Assembly: GCA_963677415.2 (NCBI GenBank)
Contig: CAXXFJ010000014.1
Coordinates: 50,498-114,497 of the forward strand
Source of the DNA: JAQUTK01 sp963677415
Lineage (GTDB): Bacteria; Bacteroidota; Bacteroidia; Bacteroidales; JAQUTK01
Direction of reading: 5' to 3'
DNA: 64,000 nt
Part shown: in pieces, positions 55,042-64,000 of the stretch
Layout: the number at the start of each line of letters is the position of its first letter
Position numbering within the stretch: the stretch's first letter is position 1
Made by a program: the position numbers and the translations under genes
The notes under the pieces: model-generated
The model's input: the letters and a program-made list of their open reading frames with translations, nothing else
Databases searched by the model: none
What the model was told of the DNA's origin: nothing

Positions 55042-57658
55042 ATGAACAAAAGAAGCTTAACCATTTCCATGAAATTCTTTATCATCGCACTCTCTTTCTT
55101 TGCCTTGAGTGCTCAACAACTGAAAGCAGACGTTTCCTATCTGAAAACCATCGCTTCTCCCAGTGGGAATATGAATGTCACGCTCATTCTTGACGACGGA
55201 AACTTGTCCTATACAGTATCCAAAGATGGCAAAGTTGTGATAGGTAACTCTGCGCTCGGTCTGGAACTGACCACAGAATCGTTTTCTACCGGAATGGTGT
55301 ATCTCTCAGATACTGTCTATCCGATTGACGAGACCTATTCGTTGCCTTCCGGTAAGACTTCGGTCTATATAAACAAATGCAACCAATTTGATCTGAGCCT
55401 TTCTCACAATGACCATCCTTTTACTGTTGTCTTCAGGGTGTATGATGAAGGAGTGGCTTTTCGCTACCAACTACCCAGGTATGGTGGTCTGATAAAAGCA
55501 ACTGTTCTTCAAGAGAAAAGTGAGATTCGTATTGACGGATTTGATACCTGTTGGGGAATGAAATTTGCAGCGAAGAATACAGATAATACCTACAACTATC
55601 ACTATAACTACGAAGAGTATTATCAGAAACGTTCATGGGCAGAGGTGCTTACGGACGATACCCGCCTTTTAGCGCCATTGATGGTACGCAATACGGATGG
55701 TAATTACTTCCTGCTTACAGAAGCTGCCAATTACGGTACGTATTCGGTTTCGATGATTGAGGGACGCACGGACCCCGGTCTCTTCGGTTTTGTACAAGCC
55801 GGTAATGAAACCAGAGGCTATCTTGAGCAGGTCAATCATGAGTTGCTCGTAGCTCTACCGCTTCAGACACCCTGGCGATGTGCAATCATCGGTACTACGT
55901 CAACGATAGTTGAATCGTCGATGATAGAAAATCTCAATCCACCCACTACAATGACCGATCTCTCCTGGATCAAACCGGGACGAGCATCGTGGGATTGGGG
56001 AGGTGAGGAGGCGAATAACAGCGTCGGTCTGGCCGTGGCAAAGAAATACATAGATCTGGCAGCAAAGATGGGCTGGGAATATTTTACCCTGGATGATGGA
56101 TGGGCAGGTTCATCTGCTGATTACGAACTGAAAGATATCACTGACTATGCCACTGAAAAGGGCGTGGGTGTAATTCTCTGGGCGGGTCAAGGCAGCTTCC
56201 CTACCAACTTGTTTCAGATCCGTCAGAAACTACAGGAGTGGGTTGATCTTGGTATCAAAGGGATTAAAGTGGATTTCTGGGACGATGATTCCAAAACAAT
56301 GATTGAGAAATATGACAACCTGATTCAGGCAGCGGGCGACAAACATCTGATGGTGGATCTGCATGGTGCCACCAAACCCTCCGGACTTCGTCGTTACTGG
56401 CCACACCTGCTTACGAGTGAAGCGGTGATGGGTGGCGAGTATTATCTCTTTAACGGGACGATGTTGACAGCCGTGCACAACATCAATCTGCTGTTGATAC
56501 GTAATAGTGTCGGATCGATGGACTATACACCGGGCGATTTTGGCTATAAACAGGGTAAGATCAAGCAAAATACAACCTGGGCGCATCAGCTCGCCTTGCT
56601 GATTGCTTTTGAGTCGGGTCTCCAGCACTACAACGATTCTCCCACTAATTATGCCAATCACATTGCAGAAGGATTTCTCAAACGGATCCCTGCAGCTTGG
56701 GATGAAACCAAACTGATTGAGGGTACGCCAGCCAGCAACGCCACTGTTGCACGTCGTAAAGGAAACGATTGGTTTGTCGCATCTCTGAGTAATTTGAGCC
56801 GTCAGGTATCGCTTCCTTTGTCTTTCTTAAATCCGGACAAACCTATTATGCTTATATCTATAAAGATGGTGCCTGCAAGTCGGAGATTGCTTTTGACTAC
56901 AAAGAGGTCACTTCAGATCAGACACTGACGATCCCGGTCTTAGCTACCGGTGGTTTTTCTATTCAATTCTCTACGAAAGCCGATTACACACAACCTGTGG
57001 TTGCCAAATACGAGGCAGAATCATCTTTCAATACATTGAGCTCCGGTGTTGAGCGGATAGGTGATAGTAAAGGGCTTTGTTCAGGAGGCACACAAGTAAA
57101 CAACCTGGGACAAAACCGCTCTTTGCGTTTCAACCGAATCGTGGCTGATTCAGCCGGCAAGTATGTTGTTACCGTGTATTATATGACAGCGGGAGATAGA
57201 AATGCAATGATCTCAGTGAATGGGGCATTGCTCGGTACCTACACGTTTCTTTCAACCGGTTCATTTAGTGGTGACGGGATGGGTATGCAGCAATTTGAGG
57301 GTAACACTGAATGAAGGGTATAACGTTTTTCAGATAGCTGCCGGAGATTATTGGTGTCCCAACTTTGACCGTATCACGGTGCAACCTGTGATGCAAGATA
57401 TACCTACATCCGTGGAGACTCACGCAATCAGAGTCGGGGATTCACCGTGTACAACACCACAGACAGGGAATTTGTATCTCTCAGGAGCAGAACAGAGTGC
57501 TCACGTATTCCATCTACGATACTGCGGGCAGAAGTGTAGCGTCGGGTAAAACATCAGATTCTTCCTGCCAGGTCTCCCTACGAGGAGGGGCAACGTATGT
57601 GGTTCGGGTTTCAGCTGAGGGACAGACACAAGTGCTGAAAGTGGTCAATCCGCGTTGA
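55042..57658 (+). pseudogene. Secreted GH97 glycosidase with three frameshifts in its C-terminal part
   Basis: Signal peptide, N-terminal beta-sandwich (about 30-290), TIM barrel (about 300-580) with WEYFTLDDGWAG and KGIKVDFWDDD, where the Asp of KVDF is the nucleophile of the retaining (alpha-galactosidase-like) GH97 subgroup, and MVDLHGATKPSG. The first frame ends at 56928, but coding continues in other frames through a CBM-like domain (VAKYEAESSF to FDRITVQPV) and a C-terminal beta domain (SIYDTAGRSVASGK) to the stop at 57658. Shifts: A-run 56839-56841 (one A short), G-run 57299-57301 (one G extra), TT at 57508-57509 (one T extra). The catalytic domain itself is intact. Confidence 0.85.
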
Positions 57659-57728
57659 GGCTTTTCAGATCAGTCCCAGCTTTTGTGGTCAATCTGCGTT
57701 GAGGCTTCTCAGATCAGTCCCAACTTTT
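57641..57728. repeat. 44-bp tandem duplication across two convergent gene ends
   Basis: Units 57641-57684 and 57685-57728 differ at three of 44 positions, all transitions. Each copy contains the GH97 terminal codons (GTGGTCAATCxGCGTTGA) and, on the other strand, the terminal codons of the MutS-like gene (AAGxTGGGACTGATCTGA). Each gene uses the stop it meets first. Confidence 0.85.
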
Positions 57729-59487
57729 GCATCAGGATGGAGGCGTTCATCGTCTTGCTGACCCCTTGGTGCAACTTATAATCATAGTGGATATCGTTGA
57801 CGGTATGCGAAATCTCAAAGCAGACCGTAAAGAAATGTTCCGGATCTTCCGTGGCGAGGTTGCCTAGCACAAGGTCGTGCGTGGCTATCAGTCCGGAGAC
57901 CGGTAAGGAGAGCATCTTCTTCAGAAACTTGAACGAACCGTTTTGCTTGTCTTGCGAGTTAGTTCCTTTCAGCATTTCATCGAGGATGATGAACAGCGTC
58001 TTCCCTTGAGAGGCACGGATGGTGAGCTCTTTCAGACGGAGAAGTTCAGCGTGAAAGTAAGAGGTGCCTTTCGCCAGGTTGTCGGTGGTACGCATACTCG
58101 TAAACAGATCCATGAGCTGACACTCAAAGTGCGTGCTGCAGACGACATTACCCGAAAGGGCAAGCACGAGGTTGACACCTGTTGTGCGCAGGAAAGTACT
58201 CTTGCCCGCCATATTGGCTCCGGTCACAATGAAAAGGTTATGTGCGCTTCGTACCGTAAAGTCGTTTTTTACATTCTTGCCTTGTATCAACGGATGTCCC
58301 ATCTCAGTAGCCTCCAGCAGTGTGGAGGTACCGATCGCCGGGGTACAGTAATCAGGATGATTGAACCGGAAGTTGGCCATGCTGATCAGCGCATCCGCCT
58401 CGCTCACTGCATCCATCCATGTCTGGATATACTGCCCATGTTCCTTCTTCCAAACACCAAGACGGTGCACCTGATGAATATCGCGCAGAAAACAGTCCAT
58501 TGAGTATCACTTCGACCAGTATGTTACTTCGCTGATCAAATCCCCCCAGTATCTTATTCAACCGCGAGAAAGCAGTGAGAGAGTCGTGACCTTCAAAGAG
58601 GGAAGTGCGGATCGATTGGAGCTGTTCGGACGTAAAATGTTTCTGTTCGATGAGTCGGATCAGAAAGAAATAGTTGCCGATAGCTTTCACAAACTGATCC
58701 AGATGTGCATGGATGCGATTGACCTCTCTCAGACATGCCGAGAGGATGATGAGCTGAAACAAAGAGACGAGCAAAGCCATACTGTAAGGCACAATACCGA
58801 AGAAAGCCACGCACCAACAGCCGATGGTAACTATATTCATCGCAAACAGAGAGATGCGTTGCCATGGCTTCTCAAAGGGTGTTTCTTCCTTTGACCACGC
58901 ACTGAGTTTTCTTTCTTACCAAGAGTCGTGTCGTGCAATACCCCCGTCGCCCTATACTGATGCATCCATCCAGCATCGGCAGTCAGTTCACTTGTCGCAT
59001 CTTGTCGGCGGAGTATTTCCGCTTTATCTTCACAAGGAGTGAGCAGCCATTGGGAGAGCAGCTGTTCGCCTTGTTTAGTCACGGTCCGGTTTACAGCCTG
59101 AAAGAGTGATGACTCACCGAAGATGTCGAGATCATTGGCATACGGATGCTCCGGATTGTTGTATTCATTTCCCTTCTTCAAACCCGACCAGTTGCCAGAG
59201 AGATAATTCACCTCCGTTTGGCAACACTCTGCAAGAGCTTGCAACAGGTCCAGCTTTTTTACCACACGGTCATCCAGATGTGTCAGAGCAAGAAAGAGAA
59301 TCACCATCGGGATAGTAATCAATGAGGCAGTAAGAGTCGCAGATGCAAAATAGAGAGTGATGCCATAGACAATACCTGCAAACGTACCTATCTTGGCAGC
59401 TGTCAGGAAGTTTCTCTTATAGGAAAGTGCTTTGTGTTGTGCCCTATGCTGGCTTATTTCTTCTTTGTAAAAGGAGGTCAGATCCAT
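57709..59487 (-). pseudogene. MutS-related ATPase with membrane helices, two frameshifts
   Basis: About 592 aa if frames are joined. N-terminal part (59487 onward) has two membrane helices (about 30-75). The MutS core helices follow (NRTVTKQGEQLLSQWLLTPCEDK). The ATPase has Walker A TGANMAGKSTFLRT and Walker B LFIILDEMLKGTN. Shifts are at the T-run 58907-58910 (A-run on the minus strand, one short; the natural frame runs KLSAWSKEETPFEKPWQR) and at A-run 58489-58492 (one extra; VEVILNGLF to LRDIHQ). It is a membrane-linked member of the MutS family that is common in Bacteroidetes, not the mismatch-repair MutS. Confidence 0.85.
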
Positions 59488-59610
59488 TGTCGCTTATTAT
59501 GTGTGTAGATAGTAACGGGAAAGCACTCTTTTTATTGAATATCTCCTCCTCAATCATTCGGACAACTTTCATCCCGTCATTGCCACCACTGCCGTCATTG
59601 CGCCCTGTCC

Positions 59611-59678
59611 ATCATTGCGCTCCCCACTACTGCCGTCATTGCGGGCTTGACCCGCAATCTCCAATCAGTGCTACGAGT
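59611..59678 (+). repeat. Dispersed repeat, copy 1 (with small palindrome)
   Basis: A 49-bp block (59630-59678) is identical to 61255-61303, and weaker homology extends to 59611. It holds the palindrome ATTGCGGG-CTTGA-CCCGCAAT (59638-59658). Several more CATTGC motifs precede it. The 369-bp gap 59488-59856 holds this repeat and a promoter, but no gene that I can see. Confidence 0.8.
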
Positions 59679-59768
59679 TATACAGCACAAAACAGTTCAT
59701 TCGTAATAAATTGGATGATAGTAGTAGCTTTCTGTACTATATTATAAGTGCACAAAACTCATTCACTC

Positions 59769-59776
59769 TATATTTG
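59769..59776 (+). promoter_or_regulatory. -7 box before DUF6055-like gene
   Basis: TATATTTG, 80 bp upstream of the ATG at 59857; no -33 TTTG at 19 bp. Confidence 0.45.
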
Positions 59777-59856
59777 CAGAAAATTAATAGAATCGACAAT
59801 ATCCCCAAAGGGTATTAGCGGCAAACCGGAAACAATAATCATCAATACCAATCACC

Positions 59857-61140
59857 ATGAAAAGAAATCTATGTACCCAAGTTCTTGTCTTTAGTCTGCT
59901 GTGTACAATCCTATCTTGTGCACCCCAACAAAAACTGATCCACCGGGCAAAGCCATCTATGTGACTAAAAACGATCAGGAGATGAATCTGAAAAGTGACA
60001 CATCCGTTACAGCTATCACCGCATGGCTTATTCTGATAATATTGTCGTTCTCTGGGAGAAGGGCTTTGGGAAAGATCCTTCGAAAGCACCCGATCTGAAC
60101 GGCAAACCGATGACGTTTGATGTTCAGAATATCCTGAAACAGACGGAGCGTTTTTATAACTATTACCGGGATACTTTAAAGTTCCTGGATGTGGCATCCA
60201 AAGCAGATACATTCCGGATGATGATTGTGGTCAAATATTCTGAAGAGGGCACAGCCTATGGTGGTGATTATGGAGGAGTGATCGGTGCGGCATGGGCCAC
60301 TCCGGTTCGCCTGCAGGACAAAAAGCTGAATGCTTTAGCACATGAACTGGGACATTCGTTTCAGGCGCAAACATCGATAGACCGCGGGGCACGAACAGGC
60401 GGAGGGGGTATTATGGAAATAGCTGCGCAGTGGTTGCTTTGGCAGGTCAATCCTGATTGGGTAACGGATGAAATTATCATTGGAAAGCCTACATGAAAGA
60501 GACTAATTTAGCCTTGTTTCATTACAGAAATATGTATCGCGCACCCTATATGCTCGAATATTGGTCCGACAAACATGGGTTAGATATTATCAGCAAGTTA
60601 TGGGTCAGCGGCAAGCGGGGAGAGGATATAGTCAAGACCTATCAACGACTAACTTCCATCACACAAGAACAATTCAATGCAGAGGTCTTTGATGCATCGA
60701 GACGTTATATGACCTATGATTATGATCGTGTGCGCGACAGAATGAAACCGTATGCAAACAAACATTTCACAAAAATGGATAAACAGGAAGATGGCTGGTA
60801 CAAGATTGCAGATACCTGTTGCTTGCAGAATTATGGTTACAATGGCATTCAACTGGTTGTGCCGGAAGCAGGATCTCAGGTGAGCATCCAGTTTGAGGGA
60901 CTGGAAACTCAGGTGAAGGGGGGCTGGCGATATGGACTGGTGGCTTCAGACAAAGATGGAAATCCAACCTACAGCGATATGTACGCTGATCCAAAAGGGA
61001 TGATTAATTATCAGGTGCCATCCAATACCGCCTATCTCTGGTTGGTCGTTACCGGCGTGCCGGAAGTACACTCTTTGAGTGACAAACAGACCTGGCCTTA
61101 CAAGATCAAGATGAAAGGAACGGATCTATTCATCCAATAG
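59857..61140 (+). pseudogene. DUF6055-like lipoprotein metalloprotease with three frameshifts
   Basis: The lipobox is TILSC. The zinc motif ALAHELGHSFQAQ (HExxH type) is in the second half, with GGDYGGVIGAAWATP before it and MLEYWSDKHGLDIIS after it. A C-terminal beta domain (about 300-425) ends at 61140. Joined frames need one base at the A-run 59930-59934, one near CC 60019-60020, and one near 60485-60489, all in the sense of a missing base. Each downstream frame stays open, so the gene is intact apart from the shifts. Family naming is from memory and is moderately sure. Confidence 0.75.
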
Positions 61141-61162
61141 ACTGAGAAAGAGAGATCAAATC

Positions 61163-61214
61163 ATACGGAAGACTTTCCTGCTGCATAAGCATCCGACAGG
61201 AAAGTCTTCCGTAT
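61163..61214 (+). terminator. Strong terminator after DUF6055-like gene
   Basis: Perfect 18-bp arms (61163-61180 and 61197-61214, ATACGGAAGACTTTCCTG with its complement) with a 16-nt loop, 22 bp after the stop. Confidence 0.8.
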
Positions 61215-61238
61215 ATCTTTATCAGTGCCTCCCTGTTT

Positions 61239-61303
61239 ATCATTGCGCTCCCCGCTGCCGTCATTGCGGGCTTGACCCGCAATCTCCAATCAGTGCTACG
61301 AGT
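61239..61303 (+). repeat. Dispersed repeat, copy 2
   Basis: Second copy of the block at 59611-59678. The 49 bp 61255-61303 are identical to 59630-59678, including the ATTGCGGG/CCCGCAAT palindrome. It lies between the terminator and the DUF4450-like gene. Confidence 0.8.
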
Positions 61304-61387
61304 CAATCTCCATCTTTCGACCACTTTTGTTGTGAGTTGTACGGATTGTTACTACTTTAGCAGCATCAAACCATAAGTTACGAAGCC

Positions 61388-62170
61388 ATGAAACAAGTTT
61401 TCAATACCTGCATGCTCTCTCTAATTATCCTGACTTCCTCTTTTCTGCCGGTTTCCGTCACTGCTCAGGAGGCGGGTGGATGGGCTCCTCGCGTCGTGCC
61501 CGATCATGCGGCAGGCTTTTCTTTTCACCGTCCGCAGCTCGGTGGCATCTTTCGTGTCGGTCTGCAAAAAGGCAGCGATAGCTTCTGGCTGGGCGAACGC
61601 GACGGACTGGAAGAAAAGGAAGAGAACAGAGCACTCGTCTACACAATGAAAGAACCCTGGAGCGGAGGCACACTGCTCCTGCGTGCGGTGCGGCTCAGCA
61701 CAACCGACGGAGTGGTCATGCAAGTGGAAGCTGCGAATATAGCAGATAGCGTGATGCTGATCTGGTCTTTTGGCGGTTGCTACGGCACAAGAGTCGAAGA
61801 GACAGAAGTTCTCCGGTTGCAGCCGGACTATTGCAAAGACAATGTCTTCAGCGTTGAGGGTAATGCTTTTACTGCTTATTATGGCACAACGATGGATCTG
61901 AAACTCATGATGGGAGTGGTGCCCTCCGGTGGTGAAATTCGTCTTTCCGATGCCAGGAAACAAGAAAAACCACTGCTCTTCTTCCAATCCGGAAAGAAGA
62001 CTGATGCACCTGCCCTGACAGGAAGATATCTCCTCAAAAAAGGAAAGAAAACCTATTTCTGCTTGTATGTGCAAAATGCTAAATCAGATTACAACTATTA
62101 CATGCTTCCCGCACTGTTTCGCAAAGAGTCTTCCAAGAATCTACTGACTGACAAACTCAACAAGCAATGA
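61388..62170 (+). CDS. Short DUF4450-like exported protein
   Basis: 260 aa with a signal peptide (residues 1-26). The body is beta-rich: GGWAPRVVPDHAAGFSF, GGIFRVGLQKGSDSFWLGERDG, SVMLIWSFGGCYG, MMGVVPSGGEIRLSDARK. It resembles the N-terminal domain that I recall from much longer (about 1,100 aa) DUF4450 proteins, so it may be a stand-alone or truncated form. The stop overlaps the GH28 start (ATGA), so the two are co-translated and probably act on the same pectin-like substrate. Confidence 0.55.
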   Translation: MKQVFNTCMLSLIILTSSFLPVSVTAQEAGGWAPRVVPDHAAGFSFHRPQLGGIFRVGLQKGSDSFWLGERDGLEEKEENRALVYTMKEPWSGGTLLLRAVRLSTTDGVVMQVEAANIADSVMLIWSFGGCYGTRVEETEVLRLQPDYCKDNVFSVEGNAFTAYYGTTMDLKLMMGVVPSGGEIRLSDARKQEKPLLFFQSGKKTDAPALTGRYLLKKGKKTYFCLYVQNAKSDYNYYMLPALFRKESSKNLLTDKLNKQ

Positions 62171-63556
62171 AAACAACACACAGTACCATCTTGATTCTCC
62201 TCCTGCTCTTCGGAATGGCCGTGCAGGCAAAGACATACAATGTGAGAGAATATGGCGCCAAAGGCAATGGCAAAACAATAGATACCAAAGCATTCAATAA
62301 GGCGATCGACAAAGCGTCAAAAGCAGGAGGAGGCACCGTTTACGTCCCTGCGGGCAACTATCTCTGCTATTCCATCCATCTGCAAAGTAATATCACCTTG
62401 TATCTCGAGTCGGGATCAAAGATCATCGCTGCCTTCCCAAGTGAAACAGAAGGCTATGACGCACCGGAAGAGAACGCTTATTCTATGTATCAGGATTTTG
62501 GTCACAGCCATTGGATGAACTCACTGCTGTGGGGCATCGGTTTGGAAAACGTAACTATCTGTGGCTCCGGAATGATCTTTGGCGAGGGACTCTCCCGCGA
62601 AGAGAGCCGGATCAAAGGAGCAGGCAACAGGCAATCAGTTTGAAACTCTGTCACAATGTGACACTAAAAGATTTCTCGATGCTCCATTGCGGACACTTTG
62701 CTCTGCTTGCCACTGGAGTGGATAATCTCTCCCTGCAAAACCTGAAGGTAGATACCAACCGGGATGGCTTTGATATCGACTGCTGCCGCAATGTGCGCAT
62801 CAGCAATTGTTCGGTAAACTCTCCCTGGGATGATGCCATTGTGCTCAAAGCATCCTATGCGTTGGGCTATTTCCGCGATACGGAAAATGTGACCATATCC
62901 GATTGTTATGTCTCCGGTTTTGACAAGGGTACTGTGTTGGGAGGCACCTGGGAAACCGACGAACCGCAAGCTCGGATCATGCCGGCAACACAGGGCGTAT
63001 CAAACTGGGCACCGAGTCGAGCGGAGGGTTTAAGAATATAGCAATCACCAATTGCATCTTTGAACACTGTCGCGGACTGGCGATTGAATCTGTTGATGGC
63101 GGGCACCTCGAAGATGTGGTGATCAGCAACATCACGATGCGCGACATCGTCAACTCGCCGATCTTCCTCCGTCTGGGAGCACGCATGAGAAGTCCGCAAG
63201 GCACTCCTCAGGGCAGCATGAAGCGGATCCGCATCAGCGATGTCAATGTGTATAATGCAGACTCACGCTATGCATCAATTATCAGCGGCATACCGGGCTG
63301 TCTGATCGAAGACGTCACACTCCGCAATATTGTTATCTACTACAAAGGAGGATATAGTGCCGACGATGTTGCCGCTGTGATCCCTGAGATGATCAAGTCC
63401 TATCCCGAACCAGTGATGTTTGGCACCAGCCCGGCATCCGGATTCTTTGTCAGACATGCCCGAAACATCACATTTGATAAGGTGAAGTGTTATTTTGAGA
63501 AACCCGACGGAAGACCCTTGTTTGTCACAGATGACGCGCGCGTTATCTATGATTAA
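62167..63556 (+). pseudogene. Secreted GH28 polygalacturonase-like enzyme with two frameshifts
   Basis: About 463 aa when joined. Signal peptide (1-20), then TYNVREYGAKGNGKTIDT and GGGTVYVPAGNYL at the start of the beta-helix. Catalytic acids are in NSPWDDAIVLK (the DD pair), with GFDIDCC before it and the GRIKLGTESSGGF segment after it. Shifts are near 62626-62630 (GNK/AISLKLC) and near 62982-62985 (PGNTGRIK); both are missing bases. The last part has the usual ISDVNVYNADSRY helix turns and ends at 63556. It would cleave galacturonans or rhamnogalacturonans. Confidence 0.8.
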
Positions 63557-63603
63557 TGAAAGTTAAAGGTACTCCTATATAAACCATCTTTGAATTAAAT
63601 TGT

Positions 63604-63611
63604 TATATTTG
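63604..63611 (+). promoter_or_regulatory. -7 box before YtxH-like gene
   Basis: TATATTTG matches TAnnTTTG, 32 bp upstream of the ATG at 63644. Confidence 0.5.
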
Positions 63612-63643
63612 CAGTAGAGTATTCACCATTAAATTACATTATT

Positions 63644-63874
63644 ATGAAACAAGTTGATTCAAAGTTACTGTTAGGTTTACTAATTGGAGCCGCAGTAGGA
63701 GGTGCTATTACTTATTTGGCAACTTCAGATAAGAAAGAAGAGTGGTTGAAGGATCTGACTGATTTGGCAGGAAAGGCAAAAGAAGGCTTCAATGAAGCGC
63801 TAGCCCTTGCAAAAAGCAAATGCTGTCCACCTGAGGTGCCGGCAGAAGTTGAAACAAGTTCAACAGAAGTATAA
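63644..63874 (+). CDS. Small YtxH-like membrane protein
   Basis: 76 aa. An N-terminal membrane helix (about 8-25, LLLGLLIGAAVGGAITYLA) is followed by an amphipathic helix (DKKEEWLKDLTDLAGKAKEGFNEAL) and an acidic tail. This is the YtxH pattern of small general-stress-type membrane proteins. A vicinal CC is at residues 60-61. It is followed 5 bp later by another gene. Confidence 0.75.
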   Translation: MKQVDSKLLLGLLIGAAVGGAITYLATSDKKEEWLKDLTDLAGKAKEGFNEALALAKSKCCPPEVPAEVETSSTEV

Positions 63875-63879
63875 ATCCT

Positions 63880-64000
63880 ATGACTACGGGAAAAGAGCCA
63901 CGAGCTATCTTTGAAGAATTAAGGGAGGATGTATCAGCCTATATGGACACAAGACTTCAGATCCTCAGACTTGATGTTTATGAGAAAACGTCACAGACCA
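63880..64000 (+). CDS. Start of probable holin-like (DUF1469-type) protein, cut by window edge
   Basis: The first 40 codons are visible: MTTGKEPRAIFEELREDVSA, then YMDTRLQILRLDVYEKTSQT. The amphipathic charged N-terminus matches the pattern of Phage_holin_3_6 / DUF1469 proteins that often follow YtxH-type genes in Bacteroidetes. No membrane helix is reached yet, so the call rests on context. Confidence 0.5.
   Translation, partial: MTTGKEPRAIFEELREDVSAYMDTRLQILRLDVYEKTSQT

Noticed and set aside
57709..59487. DNA mismatch-repair MutS
   Set aside because: It lacks the mismatch-binding N-terminal domain and has membrane helices; it belongs to a different MutS-related group.

Overview
The window looks like a chromosomal segment of a gut-type Bacteroidales bacterium, most like Bacteroides. 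Three things support this. Many genes are preceded by the Bacteroidetes -7 box TAnnTTTG, sometimes with TTTG about 19 bp upstream. There are many secreted glycoside hydrolases (GH95, GH31, GH38, GH92, GH97, GH28 and a GH140-like protein). There is also a one-polypeptide hybrid two-component regulator of the type that controls polysaccharide utilisation. I see no integrase, transposase, CRISPR array, tRNA or rRNA.

Layout: 0-6.5 kb holds the end of a sulfatase, rlmB, and a secreted GH95 fucosidase-like enzyme overlapping a Gfo/Idh/MocA oxidoreductase. 6.6-20 kb, all on the minus strand, is a housekeeping block: grpE-dnaJ, ybaK, a run tgt-lptF/G-exosortase-like-DUF4105-phosphatase-like-secA, and dnaG. 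20.3-30.4 kb holds two BspA-type leucine-rich-repeat proteins around a GT9 glycosyltransferase, a lipoprotein, an MscS channel, a GH31, and small envelope proteins. 30.6-40.6 kb holds a GDSL esterase and GH38 alpha-mannosidase divergent from a hybrid regulator, then a TPR membrane protein. 40.6-45.9 kb is an eight-gene arsenic operon: arsR, a small thioredoxin, a CxxC lipoprotein, a CcdA/ArsG-like permease, acr3, arsC, an arsP-like permease and arsM. 46-53.3 kb holds a ferredoxin-like protein, GH92, two envelope or metabolic enzymes and a GH140-like protein. 53.5-63.6 kb holds a DUF4153-like membrane protein, GH97, a MutS-like protein, a DUF6055-like metalloprotease, a short DUF4450-like protein and GH28. 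A YtxH-like protein and the start of a probable holin-like gene close the window.

Main points of interest. (1) The hybrid regulator at 34.6-38.6 kb has lost the phosphoacceptor His and Asp and other kinase and receiver residues, but keeps its sensor propeller and AraC domain. (2) A 27-bp element (23/27 identical) lies 19-20 bp upstream of identical -7 boxes in front of the GH38 and the GH97 genes, about 20 kb apart. It is a candidate shared activator site. (3) The arsenic operon has two near-identical palindromes whose 8-bp spacers are the -7 box, before arsR and again between arsR and the next gene. It also encodes what could be a transmembrane thiol relay. (4) A phosphatase-fold protein in the secA operon lacks almost all expected catalytic residues. 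(5) About twelve single-base frameshifts fall in five genes between 53.8 and 63.0 kb and none in the preceding 53 kb. This points to sequence error or very recent decay. (6) There are several short repeats, including a 44-bp tandem duplication covering the 3' ends of two convergent genes.
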